Source: Blasia pusilla (taxonomy: Eukaryota > Marchantiophyta > Marchantiopsida > Blasiales). From it: 64,000 bases of DNA. Below are positions 37,138 through 48,000 of the stretch, one piece after another; within the stretch, counting starts at the first letter, position 1; every line of letters starts with the position of its first letter. The DNA lies in contig CM114272.1 in the NCBI GenBank assembly GCA_050084515.1, forward strand, positions 27,962,001 through 28,026,000, in the 5' to 3' direction. The notes under the pieces were generated by a model that was not told the DNA's origin, ran no database searches, and saw only the letters and a list, made by a program, of their open reading frames with translations. The translations under genes and the position numbers were made by a program.

Positions 37138-38509
37138 TTACTTATCCTCATCTTCTTCCAATTCTTCTTGTGCTTCACCATCGCCTTCCACCTTCTTCTT
37201 CCCCGTCGGCCGAGGTGTACCCGGCACAGGCCTCAACCAGTGGGTAGCAATGTGCGAGTTGAAGGTTTCCGCCAGACGGAAAAACTCAATGCACTTTGAG
37301 CACAAGCAAACCCATTGCTTATGCTCCTCAGAGTAGCAGTAGTGGACCCACTCCATTGGGTCCTGCCATAGCGAGGTTTGGTAGGCTTGCTTCTCACGAA
37401 AGGGTGGGCTCTTGCCCATGAATGCAGCAAACATCTTCCTAAACTCAAGAGCAACCTGCTCTTTCTCCACCTCTCCCTTGTAGAATTTTGCCTATGTATG
37501 AACATTACCAACAATGTAAGCAATGAATTGTTACGTTGGCATTCAAGAGAAGTCGCACATAAGCTGCATTCAAATATAAGTTGCAGAGTTCACATGGCAT
37601 TCTAGAGCATCCCCCAGGAGCTCTGTTGGGATTTAACTTCAAACCCATAGCACTTCTCCTAGTGGGCAACTATATTCCTCTCTAAGATTATTACGAAAAT
37701 GTATTCCTTTGATGTGATTTGCCCACCTACCAGCTAAGCCCAATTCTAGTATAGGCATCTGCCTACACACCCATACAAATCTGCTGCCTAAGAAACCCTA
37801 AACCCTCTCTTAGCGGGTTCTACTATAACTATACATATAGAAATGCATATGTATATATATATATATATAACTATACATATAGAAATGCATATGTATATAT
37901 GTATGCAACGTCAGTTTGGTCAATAAGTTATATGCTTTTAGGGGTAACACCGATTACCGAAGGGATAAGGTCATTCTTTTCTATATCCTCTATGGTGGAT
38001 AATCTCCTTTTTAATCGGATGGTGCATACAATCTTTGTTATCAAATTCTGATTTGATGCCTCCATCATACTTTTGATGTCTAGAATGGTATGCACCTTCA
38101 TCTTACCTCCCTCATGTCCCACTACTTTAAAATTGGTCAAGCCATTTTTCTGGAAGTAGGAGTCAAACCATACGTGCCCACCCGCCAAGCGTGCTTTCGG
38201 AGAGAAAGCTACCTTGTAGCCCGCATGCCTAGCAGCTTGCTCTAAACACTTGTACGTTTCTAGGGGAAAGCCCAGGATGATCCAATCATCCAAGTAATTT
38301 TTGGATAGCGGATGTGAACGCTTGCAGACAATGTTTGAGAGGAAAAAGTCAATAGTGAACCTACTATAAATCATGGGGCTCACCCATGTTTCACTCGACC
38401 CCTGATTTCCAGAAAGGAAACGTGTAACATTTTTGGGCTCTTTCACAGTGATAGTAAGCTCACGTAGCCTACAGGCATCTAAGAACTTTGCAATGGGGAT
38501 GTCGGGCAT
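37138..38509 (-). CDS. Unrecognised MULE-borne protein with C2H2-like motif
   Basis: Minus-strand ORF from ATG at 38509, open for 193 codons. It can splice in phase 0 from LIPS/GTAATC (about 37955) to an acceptor at 37493 (ACATAG/GCAAAATTC). It then continues AKFYKGEVEKEQ to a stop at 37138, giving about 300 residues. The first part contains DDWIILGFPLETYKCLEQAA and GGHVWFDSYFQKNGL; I know no family for it. The second part has CSKCIEFFRLAETFNSHIATH, a C-x2-C...H-x3-H spacing like a zinc finger, then an acidic tail (EELEEDEDK). The frame is unbroken. It may be the 5' part of a longer gene that continues in 37012-35650, but the phases do not match directly. Confidence 0.45.
37830..37905. repeat. 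Duplicated AT-rich motif
   Basis: AACTATACATATAGAAATGC followed by ATATGTATATAT occurs twice in a row, separated by a TA run. It lies in the inferred intron or spacer between the two parts of the minus-strand MULE gene. Confidence 0.7.
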
Positions 38510-39539
38510 GATAACAGCAGGTGACAGTAGTACCCGTAATGTATGTAAACCCCTATATCCAACCTACTATACTACCGATCGAAAGGTCAAGTTCGCATTC
38601 AGAACCTAAGAGCTCCTTTGCATTCAGAACCTAAGAGCTCCGAGGATGGAAATTCGGTAGCAGTTACACAATTCGTACGCTAGCCCGAACCTGCGTGATG
38701 TGGTCATAAAAAGCATGTCAGTAACCTTGTTTAGTTTGTAATTCTTTGCAATGAAGCAATAACCAATACTCACTCACTCCCACATTGACTCCGCTCTCCT
38801 CCCTGCCCCATCAAGTCGGATCAACTCACGCACAGTCGGCACCGCAAAGTATGGGTGTTTCAATTTTAGTTCACGACTTTGCCAAAAAGTGCGCTGCCAC
38901 CTTCAAATCCTAACTGTCAGCAACAAACAAATGCAGACAAAAATGCCATAACCCAACCCGGAAAATTTTAAACAGAACCCCAGCTCGGTCACGATACACA
39001 ATTAATTAAGCGTAAAGCCACGATCACGAAATACGATAATGACTGCTGCAAAATACGAATAGGACCGCAGCTCTTCTCCTCACCTTCGGACACCGCTCGC
39101 TTCCGCGTAGCAACGCAGACCTTCTCCCCGCGCAAATCTTTCCTCTTCCTCAAGACACGAAGTCCACACTCCCCGAAGACGATCCCAACCAGGAGGATAG
39201 CGCCCACCGCCGAAGTTCGCCCACCGCCCCTTTTCCTATGTCGGTCAAAGCTTCTGTTCGTGAACGCGTGTAGTTCTTCAAGTTCAAGCTCAAGCTAGCG
39301 TACCCAAGATTCAATCCGTTGCTCGATTGCGACTAGTTCTCTTCTCGGAGGCCAGAAACGATCCGTCTTGTCTCGAATCGAACTTACCTTGTTACTCTCG
39401 CGTCCACACAACTCAGGTTCTTACCGTTCGTGACTTCACGTTTGAGCCCGCCTTGCTATCTGGCGCCAAACCGATACCAGACAATTCGAGCTAGTTTCGA
39501 ATTCTAAATCCTAAACCCACTAGCGAACTGACCCCTTTT
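38510..39539. other. MULE interior, 5' flank of the minus-strand genes
   Basis: No supported gene. GCATTCAGAACCTAAGAGCT is duplicated at 38597-38641. An open minus-strand stretch at 38989-39207 (72 codons, basic middle) could be a first exon but has no supporting feature. The zone should contain the promoter for the minus-strand genes. Confidence 0.35.
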
Positions 39540-40735
39540 CGCAAGAGTGCACGATAACACTGCAAAGCGATCCAACAAAAGCCCAACAACAATCAAACCC
39601 AACACCCTAAACACTGCCACCGTCAAGTCCACACCCACAACACTGCCACCTTCAAACACGAAGCGAAACACTTCGGAGCGAGGGTCGATCGAAGCCCAAA
39701 CTTACCTTCTTCCTCTCTCGGACTACGAGCGCACTGCCACTGGGCCTGACTAAACCAAACCAAACCGATACCAAAAAATTTGAGCTAGTTTCCAATTCTA
39801 AACCCTCAACCCACTAGCGAACTGTTTGTTTGTTCGCACGAGAGCACGATCGAGCAAAAGCCCAACAACAATCGAATCAAGCCCAACACCCTAACACCGA
39901 ATCGCTAAACACTGCCACCATCAAGTCCACACCCACAACACTTCGCTAAACACCCGGAAGCACCGTTTTCCCGAATCGCTGAACACTGCCACTGTAAACG
40001 AAACACTTCGAACGCCCTAAACACCCGGAAACACCTTTCACGAGAGCACAATCCAGCATATCAAGTTGAACTGGCGTGAGAATGCGAAGGGAGGGCGGAA
40101 ACAATGAGGAATCGAGAAACAAAACACACGAATACTTCAGTACACACACATGGCGACACAACGTTTACGGTACATACTCATCGTGCACTGCAGGTAGACA
40201 ATGAAAAATAGTAACCACTCAAGGCCTCAGAACAATGGAACCTCGGGAGGCGCAAAACCACCGAGCTCTGCCACTGTCAGCGAAACACTCCGGAGCACCC
40301 TAAACACCCGGAAACACCTTTCACGAGAGCAAGATCAAGCAAAAGCCCAACACCGAATCGCTGAACACTGTAATGTAGGTTCCAGCATATCAAGTTGAAC
40401 TGGCGTGAGAATGCGAAGGGAGGGCGGCAACAATGAGGAATCGAGAAACAAAACACACCAAAACACACGAATACTTCGGCGAAACACACACATGGCGAAA
40501 CACTTCGGAGCGCCCTAGACCTTCGGAAACACCTAGAGCTTCGCAAAACACTGCCACCATCAGCGAAACACTTCGGAGCGCCCTAAACACCCGTCCTATC
40601 CCTAAATCCGTCCTCCTAAATCCGTCCGCCTAAATCCGTCCCTACATTCCGTCCTAATCCGTCGTTACCCTAGATCCGTCGTTACCTATATCCGCTAGCG
40701 AACGCCCAGCGGATATCCGCCAGCGATCGCCCACG
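39540..40735. repeat. Right subterminal repeat zone of the MULE
   Basis: Short motifs recur many times: AACACTGCCACC, GAAACACTTCGGAGCG, CCCTAAACACCCGGAAACAC, CTTTCACGAGAGCA and, next to the TIR, CTAAATCCGTCC. A 50-bp block (AGTTGAACTGGCGTGAGAAT... GAGGAATCGAGAAACAAAAC) is present at 40063-40124 and again at 40393-40452. Repeated subterminal motifs are a common site of transposase binding in plant DNA transposons. Open frames here are repeat artefacts. Confidence 0.7.
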
Positions 40736-40736
40736 A

Positions 40737-40845
40737 CCGTTTTCCCGATCCGGAGCTCCGGAGCGCACTTTCACTGAGGCGCCTACCGATAGTGCCTAGC
40801 CTATGCTTCGCTTTATTGTGAAGCCGCGGCAAAGTATGGGCTTCG
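40737..40845 (-). repeat. MULE terminal inverted repeat, right
   Basis: The reverse complement runs CGAAGCCCATACTTTGCC... GGAAAACGG and matches 29356-29463 with about nine substitutions and one additional outer base. It is followed directly by the second CTTCCTTCC. Confidence 0.88.
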
Positions 40846-40854
40846 CTTCCTTCC
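40846..40854. repeat. Target-site duplication of the MULE, right copy
   Basis: CTTCCTTCC, identical to 29347-29355. Immediately right, CCCTGTCGGAAAATGC reads as Cys-Arg-Lys-(frameshift)-Cys, which would complete the integrase zinc domain (CxxC) started left of the MULE. This supports insertion into the gypsy element. Confidence 0.8.
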
Positions 40855-41759
40855 CCCTGTCGGAAAATGCCTGCACCCTTCAACAAGTCCCGGTTGCACT
40901 GCGGGGAAATTCCAACCGGTTTCCTCAAAACGGCCGGCGTTTGTGACTTAAAGCGGCTCACTTCCGGCGATTCTTCATTCCCCGGGCCTGAGTTGCGTCC
41001 ATCGGAAAGTCTCAATTTCTGCAGGCAGCCTTTACAAAGGATGCCGGTACTGTCCGAGCCTTGATCGCCCGAGAGTCCCAACCCATTGACACGCGGACAG
41101 CCATTATTGTTGCGTATATACACGTGACGCTGTCGACTCCGGGTACGTGTCGGAGGCGACGGTGAATTACGGTTCCCTCGACCCTGCTCGGACGGAGCCC
41201 GACGTACGTAGCCACGGATGATATTGTGTCAGTTGTTGTTTGTTCCTGTACTCCGGGCCGGCGCAGGACTCCCTTCGACATCTTCGTTCCAAACCCTCCA
41301 ACTGATCGGTGATCAACCGGTTATTCGAGGAATTTCGAGCCAAGCGAAGTGAGCGTTTAAAGGCCGCATCCCCAAGCAGCGCACGGACACGTTCTGCCGC
41401 AAGCTACGGGCGCATAGAACCGGTCAAATTTTAGAATTGCCGATCCGACTAGCAGAAGTTCGGGAAAAATCCTACCCGTGAAATGCGGTTTCTTTGGAAA
41501 CAAGGAAAAAAACCGGCAGATATTTGGAAATTATCGATCAGACGCGGTCGAGTGCCGGGGAAAAAGCGACGCGCTCGGGAAATCTCGCCCCCTGCCCACA
41601 AGAAATAGTGACCCCGGCGCTGGGGACGGAGACGGTGGCGCGTTCATTCATTCTTCTTTGATTGGTCGATCGATTTAATCAATGACTGTATGGGTGATTG
41701 ATCGAATGACTGTGTGGGTGATCGGTTGGAGGGTTGTAAAGGGCGTGAGGTGTGGAAGA
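40855..41759. other. GC-rich region between MULE and kinesin-2
   Basis: The first tens of bases may be leftover gypsy integrase. Beyond that the sequence is GC- and CpG-rich, with an open minus-strand frame (41123-40695) and open stretches on the plus strand, none recognised. The right part probably contains the kinesin-2 promoter; no TATA box stands out. Confidence 0.35.
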
Positions 41760-42062
41760 AGTCGAGGCGGCGAAGTGGCAATCCATCGCAGGCGCTTACT
41801 CAGGAATCAGGATTTGTTCGAAGGGTTGAATGAATGATTCAGGGATTGTCTGGGTGCCTGATTCATCAGTTGGAAATTTCGGAGGCGAGATGTGTAAGGA
41901 GTCGAGGCGGCGAAGTTGGAATCGATCGCAGGGGCTCATTCTTTCCTTGATTGTGAAGGGGATTCATTGATTGAATGGTCGATCATTTGGAGGGTTAGGA
42001 AGAGGGAAAGATGTCGAAGGAGTCGAGGAGGCGAAGTGGCAATGCATCGCAGGGGCTCGAAA
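41760..42062. repeat. Three-copy tandem repeat spanning the kinesin-2 start
   Basis: The core GAGTCGAGGCGGCGAAGT followed by TGGCAATSSATCGCAGGSGCT occurs at about 41763-41802, 41898-41937 and 42020-42059. Copy 3 encodes residues 3-16 of kinesin-2. Copy 2 also begins with ATG and makes a short ORF; copy 1 has GTG TGG in place of the start. The units are about 120-135 bp with diverged spacers. Confidence 0.85.
41890..41970 (+). CDS. Upstream ORF mimicking the kinesin-2 N terminus
   Basis: ATG at 41890 opens 26 codons ending TGA at 41968-41970, 40 bases before the kinesin-2 ATG. Its first residues, MCKESRRRSWNRSQGL, copy the authentic [16 protein letters not shown] because both come from the tandem repeat. 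If the transcript starts upstream of 41890, scanning ribosomes would meet this ORF first. Whether it is transcribed is unknown. Confidence 0.45.
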   Translation: MCKESRRRSWNRSQGLILSLIVKGIH

Positions 42063-45000
42063 TGCGGCGAGAGCGGGTTCAGGTAGTGGTGCGTTGCCGT
42101 CCTCTGCAGCAGCGAGAAACGGCTGAAGGGCGACTCAATTGTGTAACGGTCGACACGAAGAGCTCCACAGTTATGGTGAGCAACGGACTACAAGTCTTTG
42201 CGACTGTGCACTCCCACGGATTCCATGCAAACGACTCATCGCATCCAGTTCTTTGCGATTTAGCAATCCCTTAGAATTCGAACAAACGAGTATGAGCATC
42301 AAATTCCTTGCTATCCCTTGGAATCCACACGAACGACTGTGAGCATCAAATACTTTGTGAATAAGCAATGCCGTTGAATCCACTCGGACGAATCAGAGCA
42401 TTGAAATCTACGCGATTGTCCAATAACATGGAATGCGCCTGAACGAGTGTGAGCATAGAATTCTTTCTGACTGCAATCCGATCGAATTCGCGTGAACGAG
42501 TCAGAGCATCAGATTCTTTGCGATGGTGCAATCCCGTGGAACCCACTATCACAAATAAACCAAAACAAACCACGAAGGAAGTTGACAACCCCCGCTACTA
42601 ATGGATCAGCTGGACTGTATGATCTGGAAGATTTACTCCGCAAGTGTGGGACCCGTGATTCAAAAATGAAAAATCTTGACATCCCCCGCTACTAACGGAC
42701 AAGTTGGGATATACGATATAGAAGTTTGGACTATCTGATAAAGATTTCATGCATGGGATCCTGCGATTGGGGAAAGAGACAACCCCCACAACTAAAAAAA
42801 CTAGTTTGCTTATATGATCCAGAAGACTAGCTTTGGGCCCGTGGAGCTCTTCGATTGAAGATTTAGGAAAGTTGAAGGTCTCACCTTTCCTGTCTCTTCT
42901 GTGCAGGTGCGTAATCTACGGTACCCCGATCTACCACCCAAGTTATTCACATTTGATCGGACATATGACAGCACATGCACTCAACGCGAAATATATGATG
43001 ATGTTGCGCATCCTATTGTGCACAGCGTAATGTGTGGGTACAATGGTACCGTTTTGGCATACGGCCAGACTGCCTCAGGAAAAACCTTCACCATGGAAGG
43101 TCTTGACCATCCTCCAGGTACGTACACTTGCTGAATCATTTTCAGTACAAGTCCAGCAGTTTAGATTCCAATGCTTGGTGAGCGATCGCGCCTACACATT
43201 CCTACGCCATAGGCAGCCGGTGATTCTGCACTGCGTTCGAACTTTCTACAACTTATCAGGTGACTGAATGGAACTAGATAGAGAGCCTATGAGTGGAGAC
43301 ATGGTGTCAAGCTCCTTCATAATCACTCATGAAAAGTACATCATTGTAGGCTAGATCACTATTCGAGGACCAACTTGGAACAAAGGAATCAGTTGAGGTC
43401 TTGGCGAGTCAATCAGTTGAGCTATGTCTGTGGAGAAAATTCAATGAGATCCACATGACTGTCAAGTATTCATACGAGGAAAGATTGGATGTTTGAGTTG
43501 TAGATATGAGGGGTATAATTCCTAACGCCTTTGAAGACATATTTGCACACATTGAGCAAAGCCAGAGTTCAGACCACTTTCTGGTGCGGGCTTCTTATCT
43601 GGAGATATATAATGAAGAGATACGGGATCTTCTAGCTCAAGGTGCTGGCCACTACAGGCTAGAGTTGAAGGAGAATGGGGACACTGGTGTTTACGTGAAG
43701 AATCTTACATCTGTGACAGTGCAAAGTGTGCCTGATATCAATCGCCTTCTTTTGGTCCAGCATTTCCTTACCATTTCATATGCTGCTGGTTAGGATCATT
43801 GATCTGTGCATAATCAGAAGTAGATGTGGTGTGCTTGAAGTGTGAGGTAGGTTTCAGAACTTTTGGATCTTCAAATCGGATTAGTAAAACAAAAGCTGGC
43901 ATAGATTGGATCAAACCAGACTGCATTGCCTTCTCCCTCTAGAGCAAATTGTCGTCAGTGCTGGCTTAGGCATGAATGATCTGTCACCTCTACTTAAAAG
44001 CTTCACTGAAGCAATAGATTACTTGACACTTCCCTAAGTTCTGAATCTGTAGCAAATGAGGTTTTCACAGGATTTCTGTTTCTTCTTGTAGCTCGTCTCC
44101 AGTCCAACAAGCAAGCCCTTGCAATTTCCCACCTGAAATAAACGTCTAGCCATTGCTACAGTTCTCTACTTCTGCATGGTCATGAAGACAGTCTTCTTTG
44201 TTAGTTGTTACTCCAGATTCCTATCCAGAGGGATTCAATTCTTGAGAATGAGGTTAATTCTTCAATTGACACGGCTCAAATAATGAACATCTGATTCTAT
44301 GTTCTAGTCACAAACAGTAAATACAAGGCAGAGCTCATTATCATGTAGGATTTTTTACTCCCACTGAAAAGATACACCCAGATTTTACTGATACCAGAAT
44401 TTAACTGCATTTTTTTTTTGTTCTGCAGATGGGGAAGAAAAATAGGTCAGTGGGAGCAACTCTTATGAATCAAGACTCTTCTCGCTCACACTCAATTTTC
44501 TCCATCACTGTGGAAACAAGTGCGGGACCAAGTTCTGATGTGGATGGTGCAGAACACAATGTTATACGTGTGGGAAAGCTCAATCTGGTAAACACCTGTC
44601 TGCATGTCAACTCCCAGGCTCAATCTTGTCAGGGGCACAAGCACCAACTTTTAGACTATGTACCTTTGCCTTCTATCGTTGCCACTCCTTTACTGTAATG
44701 CATGACAAAGCATATATGCTAAAGAAGTTCAAATGTCCAGGTGGATTTGGCAGGCAGTGAAAGGCTGAATAAGACGGGAGCAACTGGGGAAAGATTTAGA
44801 GAGCTGACCAATATCAACTGGTCTCTCTCGGCCTTGGGCAATGTTATCTCTGCTCTTGTTGATGGAAAAAATTCACACATACCTTACCGCGATTCGAAGC
44901 TCACCAGACTTCTCCAGGATTCACTTGGTGGCAACACCCGCACAGTGATGGTAGCAAACATCGGTCCGGCAGACTATAATTTTGATGAGTCTATCAGCAC

Positions 45001-48000
45001 TTTGCGTTATGCCAATCGAGCCAAAAACATCAAGAATAAACCTCGCATCAACGAAGATCCCAAGGATGCCATCCTGCGGGAATTCCAAGAGGAAATTGCC
45101 AGGTATCGCAGAGCTGTCATGAATTACAAACTGCATCAGTTCATTCCACGTCCATTCCTGAAGGGGTTCCATGTTTGGAATCAATCAACTTTCAAACTGC
45201 ATTCCAGGTGGCAAGAGAACTAGTTCCCAAATCCAATTCATCATAAACCTACAAGTATGTGGATTTGATGCAGACTTAAGGCCCAATTGCAGCTTAGCTT
45301 TCCTGACCAGGAGGCTCGAGCTGATGGTAATGTGGAGAGGGAGAAGGAAATTCAGCACTACAAGGATCAAATTCGACAGAATATGGAGTGGGAAGTGTCC
45401 CTTCACAAGACTCTCAGTGAGCAAGCAATGGCCTGCATAAAAGCTGATTTGGAGCGAAAGGTAGGCTCTTCAGCATCGTCTTAAAATCTTTTGTATGAAG
45501 TCATTACCATCCTTGTGTAAGTACAGAGTTTTGATCAGATGGGGGCAAATAGAATAATAAAATTTTGCAGTTCTAATCAGGTTCTATACACGGGAAATTT
45601 CCATTTTTAATCAGTTCCAGGATGCAACCGCCATACGCAGTTGTAAGTAGTGAAATCGTCATGTGGCTGAAGAGTTCATTGAGGAAATTTGGACTGAATA
45701 GCTTGGATTATTGTTGTATTCATTCCTTCATCATTTTGGAGATAAGAGAAAGACTGATGCAATGTTGGGTAAAGCACCAGAGAGAAACGGAAGGCTATAC
45801 TGCTTTTCAAACTTATTGAGTAGCACAATAGCAAAACATATCACTTGATTTTTAAAGTCAGGTGGTTGTTTTGCTTTCAAGTAATGCGCTGATATCAGTG
45901 CACCGCATGTGAACTGTTCATGATGTGACTCACACCAGAAGTTACAATTAGCCTGGTTTTGGGATTTGAGCCGAGATATCCTGCAGGCCTGATCAACATA
46001 AACAACATGATGCGGGGAGGAATCCAGGCCCAACAGGAGATGGAGGCTCTGAAAGCAGAGAAAGAGCGAAGTGAAGAGGAAAAGCAGAAGATAGCAGAAA
46101 AGCTCTTGCAGCAGCACATGGAGCTACAGTCTCATTACCAGGTGTTTATTTGAGTTCCCCCTCAATTTTCAAAAACCTGCCGCTCTCAAACCAACTACTC
46201 TGCTTTCGTAACAATCTACCAAGAGATTTTACTGAAACCAGAATTCATGTTATGCATTGTATTCTTCCACCTTGATCTATTGCCATAAAGCCCCACGGAC
46301 GTCTTCCATGAAGTGCTCCCTTTCACTAATCAACGGGGCATTTGTTCTACAGGCTCTTGCTCGAGAGAAGGAGGATCGAGAAGTCCTTGCCCAAAAGCTC
46401 AGGGCTTTGGAGGAGAAACTGCTCCATGGATCAAACAATGTCAACGAGAAGTTGTCTGAGAAAGCCAGAGAGTTGGCAGTTCGGGAGCAGCAGATTCAAG
46501 AAAAGGAATTTCTCGATGAGGAACGCAGGCGCAAGATAGCTGAACTTGAGGTCAGTCTGTCTGCCTTGCAGTCCAAGATCACACAACCCTCATCTGGCGC
46601 AAATATTCAGATACCACATAAATAAAGCTAGATTCCATTTAAGTAAAACTGGATTCTAAGACTTTAACTTTTAAACCAAAACGCAAGAAATAATTTGGAT
46701 GTTCATGCAGAACTTTTGGAATACAAGGTACATACTGAATTGGCCAAAGATTGTAATCTGCAGGAGGCTCAACTTATGGTCGAAGAGAAATGTAGCACTA
46801 TGGAGGAAGACGTGGAAGTTAAAACGAGGAAGTTGAGGAAGTTGATGGCCAGGTACCAGCAAGGCAAGGCAGAGATTGTGACTCTGCGTACTGAGCTTCA
46901 AGACACAATTCATGAGTTTCAAAGGGAACGAGCTGACATGTTTCTATCACTTCGCTCCCTGGATCAACAGCTCCAGCTAAAGTCGTTCATCATTGAGGTG
47001 AGGCCATACGTGAACCTAGATTTCGATTTCATCCCAAGTCTTACATTAGTCTTGTTTTAAACACGATTGCTAGGGAGCAGGAGTAATTGTTTGATCTCGT
47101 GAGCGTCTTGCATGTAGGGCTCAAAAGCAAACCCTGTGATGAGTTCGTTTTGTTGACTGACTGTGAAGATGATGTGGAGTTAGTAAGAGAGACTACTTGT
47201 GTAGGTGTTGAATGATAAGTGCTCAGACCTGGCTGAGTCATGGAGACTGGGAAGAAAGATGAAGAGTGTGTCCAATCAAGAAGATAATATATTGTTGAGC
47301 CACATGATCATATCGACCTTCTTCCTCTCAGATATGGGGAATCATTACCAACATCGTCTAGCTTCTTTGCATGTACAACTTTCTGCCTTGAGATTTGCAC
47401 TGATACAAATCTGTCTTTCCTGGATCAATCAGAAATTTATACCACCAGAGGAGATCTCCAAAATCATGCGCAGGGCTATTTGGGATGAAGAAAACGAGAT
47501 GTGGATTTTTCAGAGTATGGTGCAAAAGCTTCCTTCTGGAAATGGTGAGCCACGTTTGTACCTCACGGACGGAGTAACCAAACAGCCATTGGAGCGCCCC
47601 ATCTCAGCCTTGGGACGGAGCAGGCCCATATGCAGACAAACTGAAGATGCTATTGCAAGGGGAGATCGTGATCCAAGATACTTGTAAGGCCTAATTCCCC
47701 TTAAACTTTCTGCCCCAAATCCTTTCAAATGAAGTGGGCAACATGTTCTTAGGGAACATCATGAGAATTTAGAATTTTATAATTAGATTTCTAGTCCATG
47801 GGATGCCTCTTCCATATATGTGACATCACAGTCAACAGCCAACTTCATCCACACTTCAAAAATTTATGTTTTTCTTTTTGGTTCTTATGGAGGCTTTTTT
47901 TTTTTCAGTGAAGGCCTGGATTTTTTTCCAAATTCTTGACTGGGAGCATGGTTAAGTTAAACAAATGAAAGACACACAAGACATACTGTCTCTCGAACAT

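Larger units (their letters stand above)
29356..40845 (+). mobile_element. 11.5-kb Mutator-like transposon (MULE)
   Basis: The element is bounded by inverted copies of about 108 bp (29356-29463 and 40737-40845) and a 9-bp direct duplication, CTTCCTTCC. It holds a plus-strand MULE transposase pseudogene (30356-33625), minus-strand ORFs of unknown function (35650-38509) and a right subterminal zone packed with short repeats (39540-40735). It is long for a MULE, which are commonly a few kilobases. It inserted into the integrase region of an older gypsy element and now ends about 1.2 kb upstream of the kinesin-2 start codon. The two TIRs differ at roughly nine positions by eye and the transposase carries three lesions, so this copy is not autonomous today. 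Confidence 0.87.

Noticed and set aside
40695-41281. Minus-strand ORFs right of the MULE
   Set aside because: Open because of local GC-rich composition, partly running into the TIR; no recognised domain and no splice structure.
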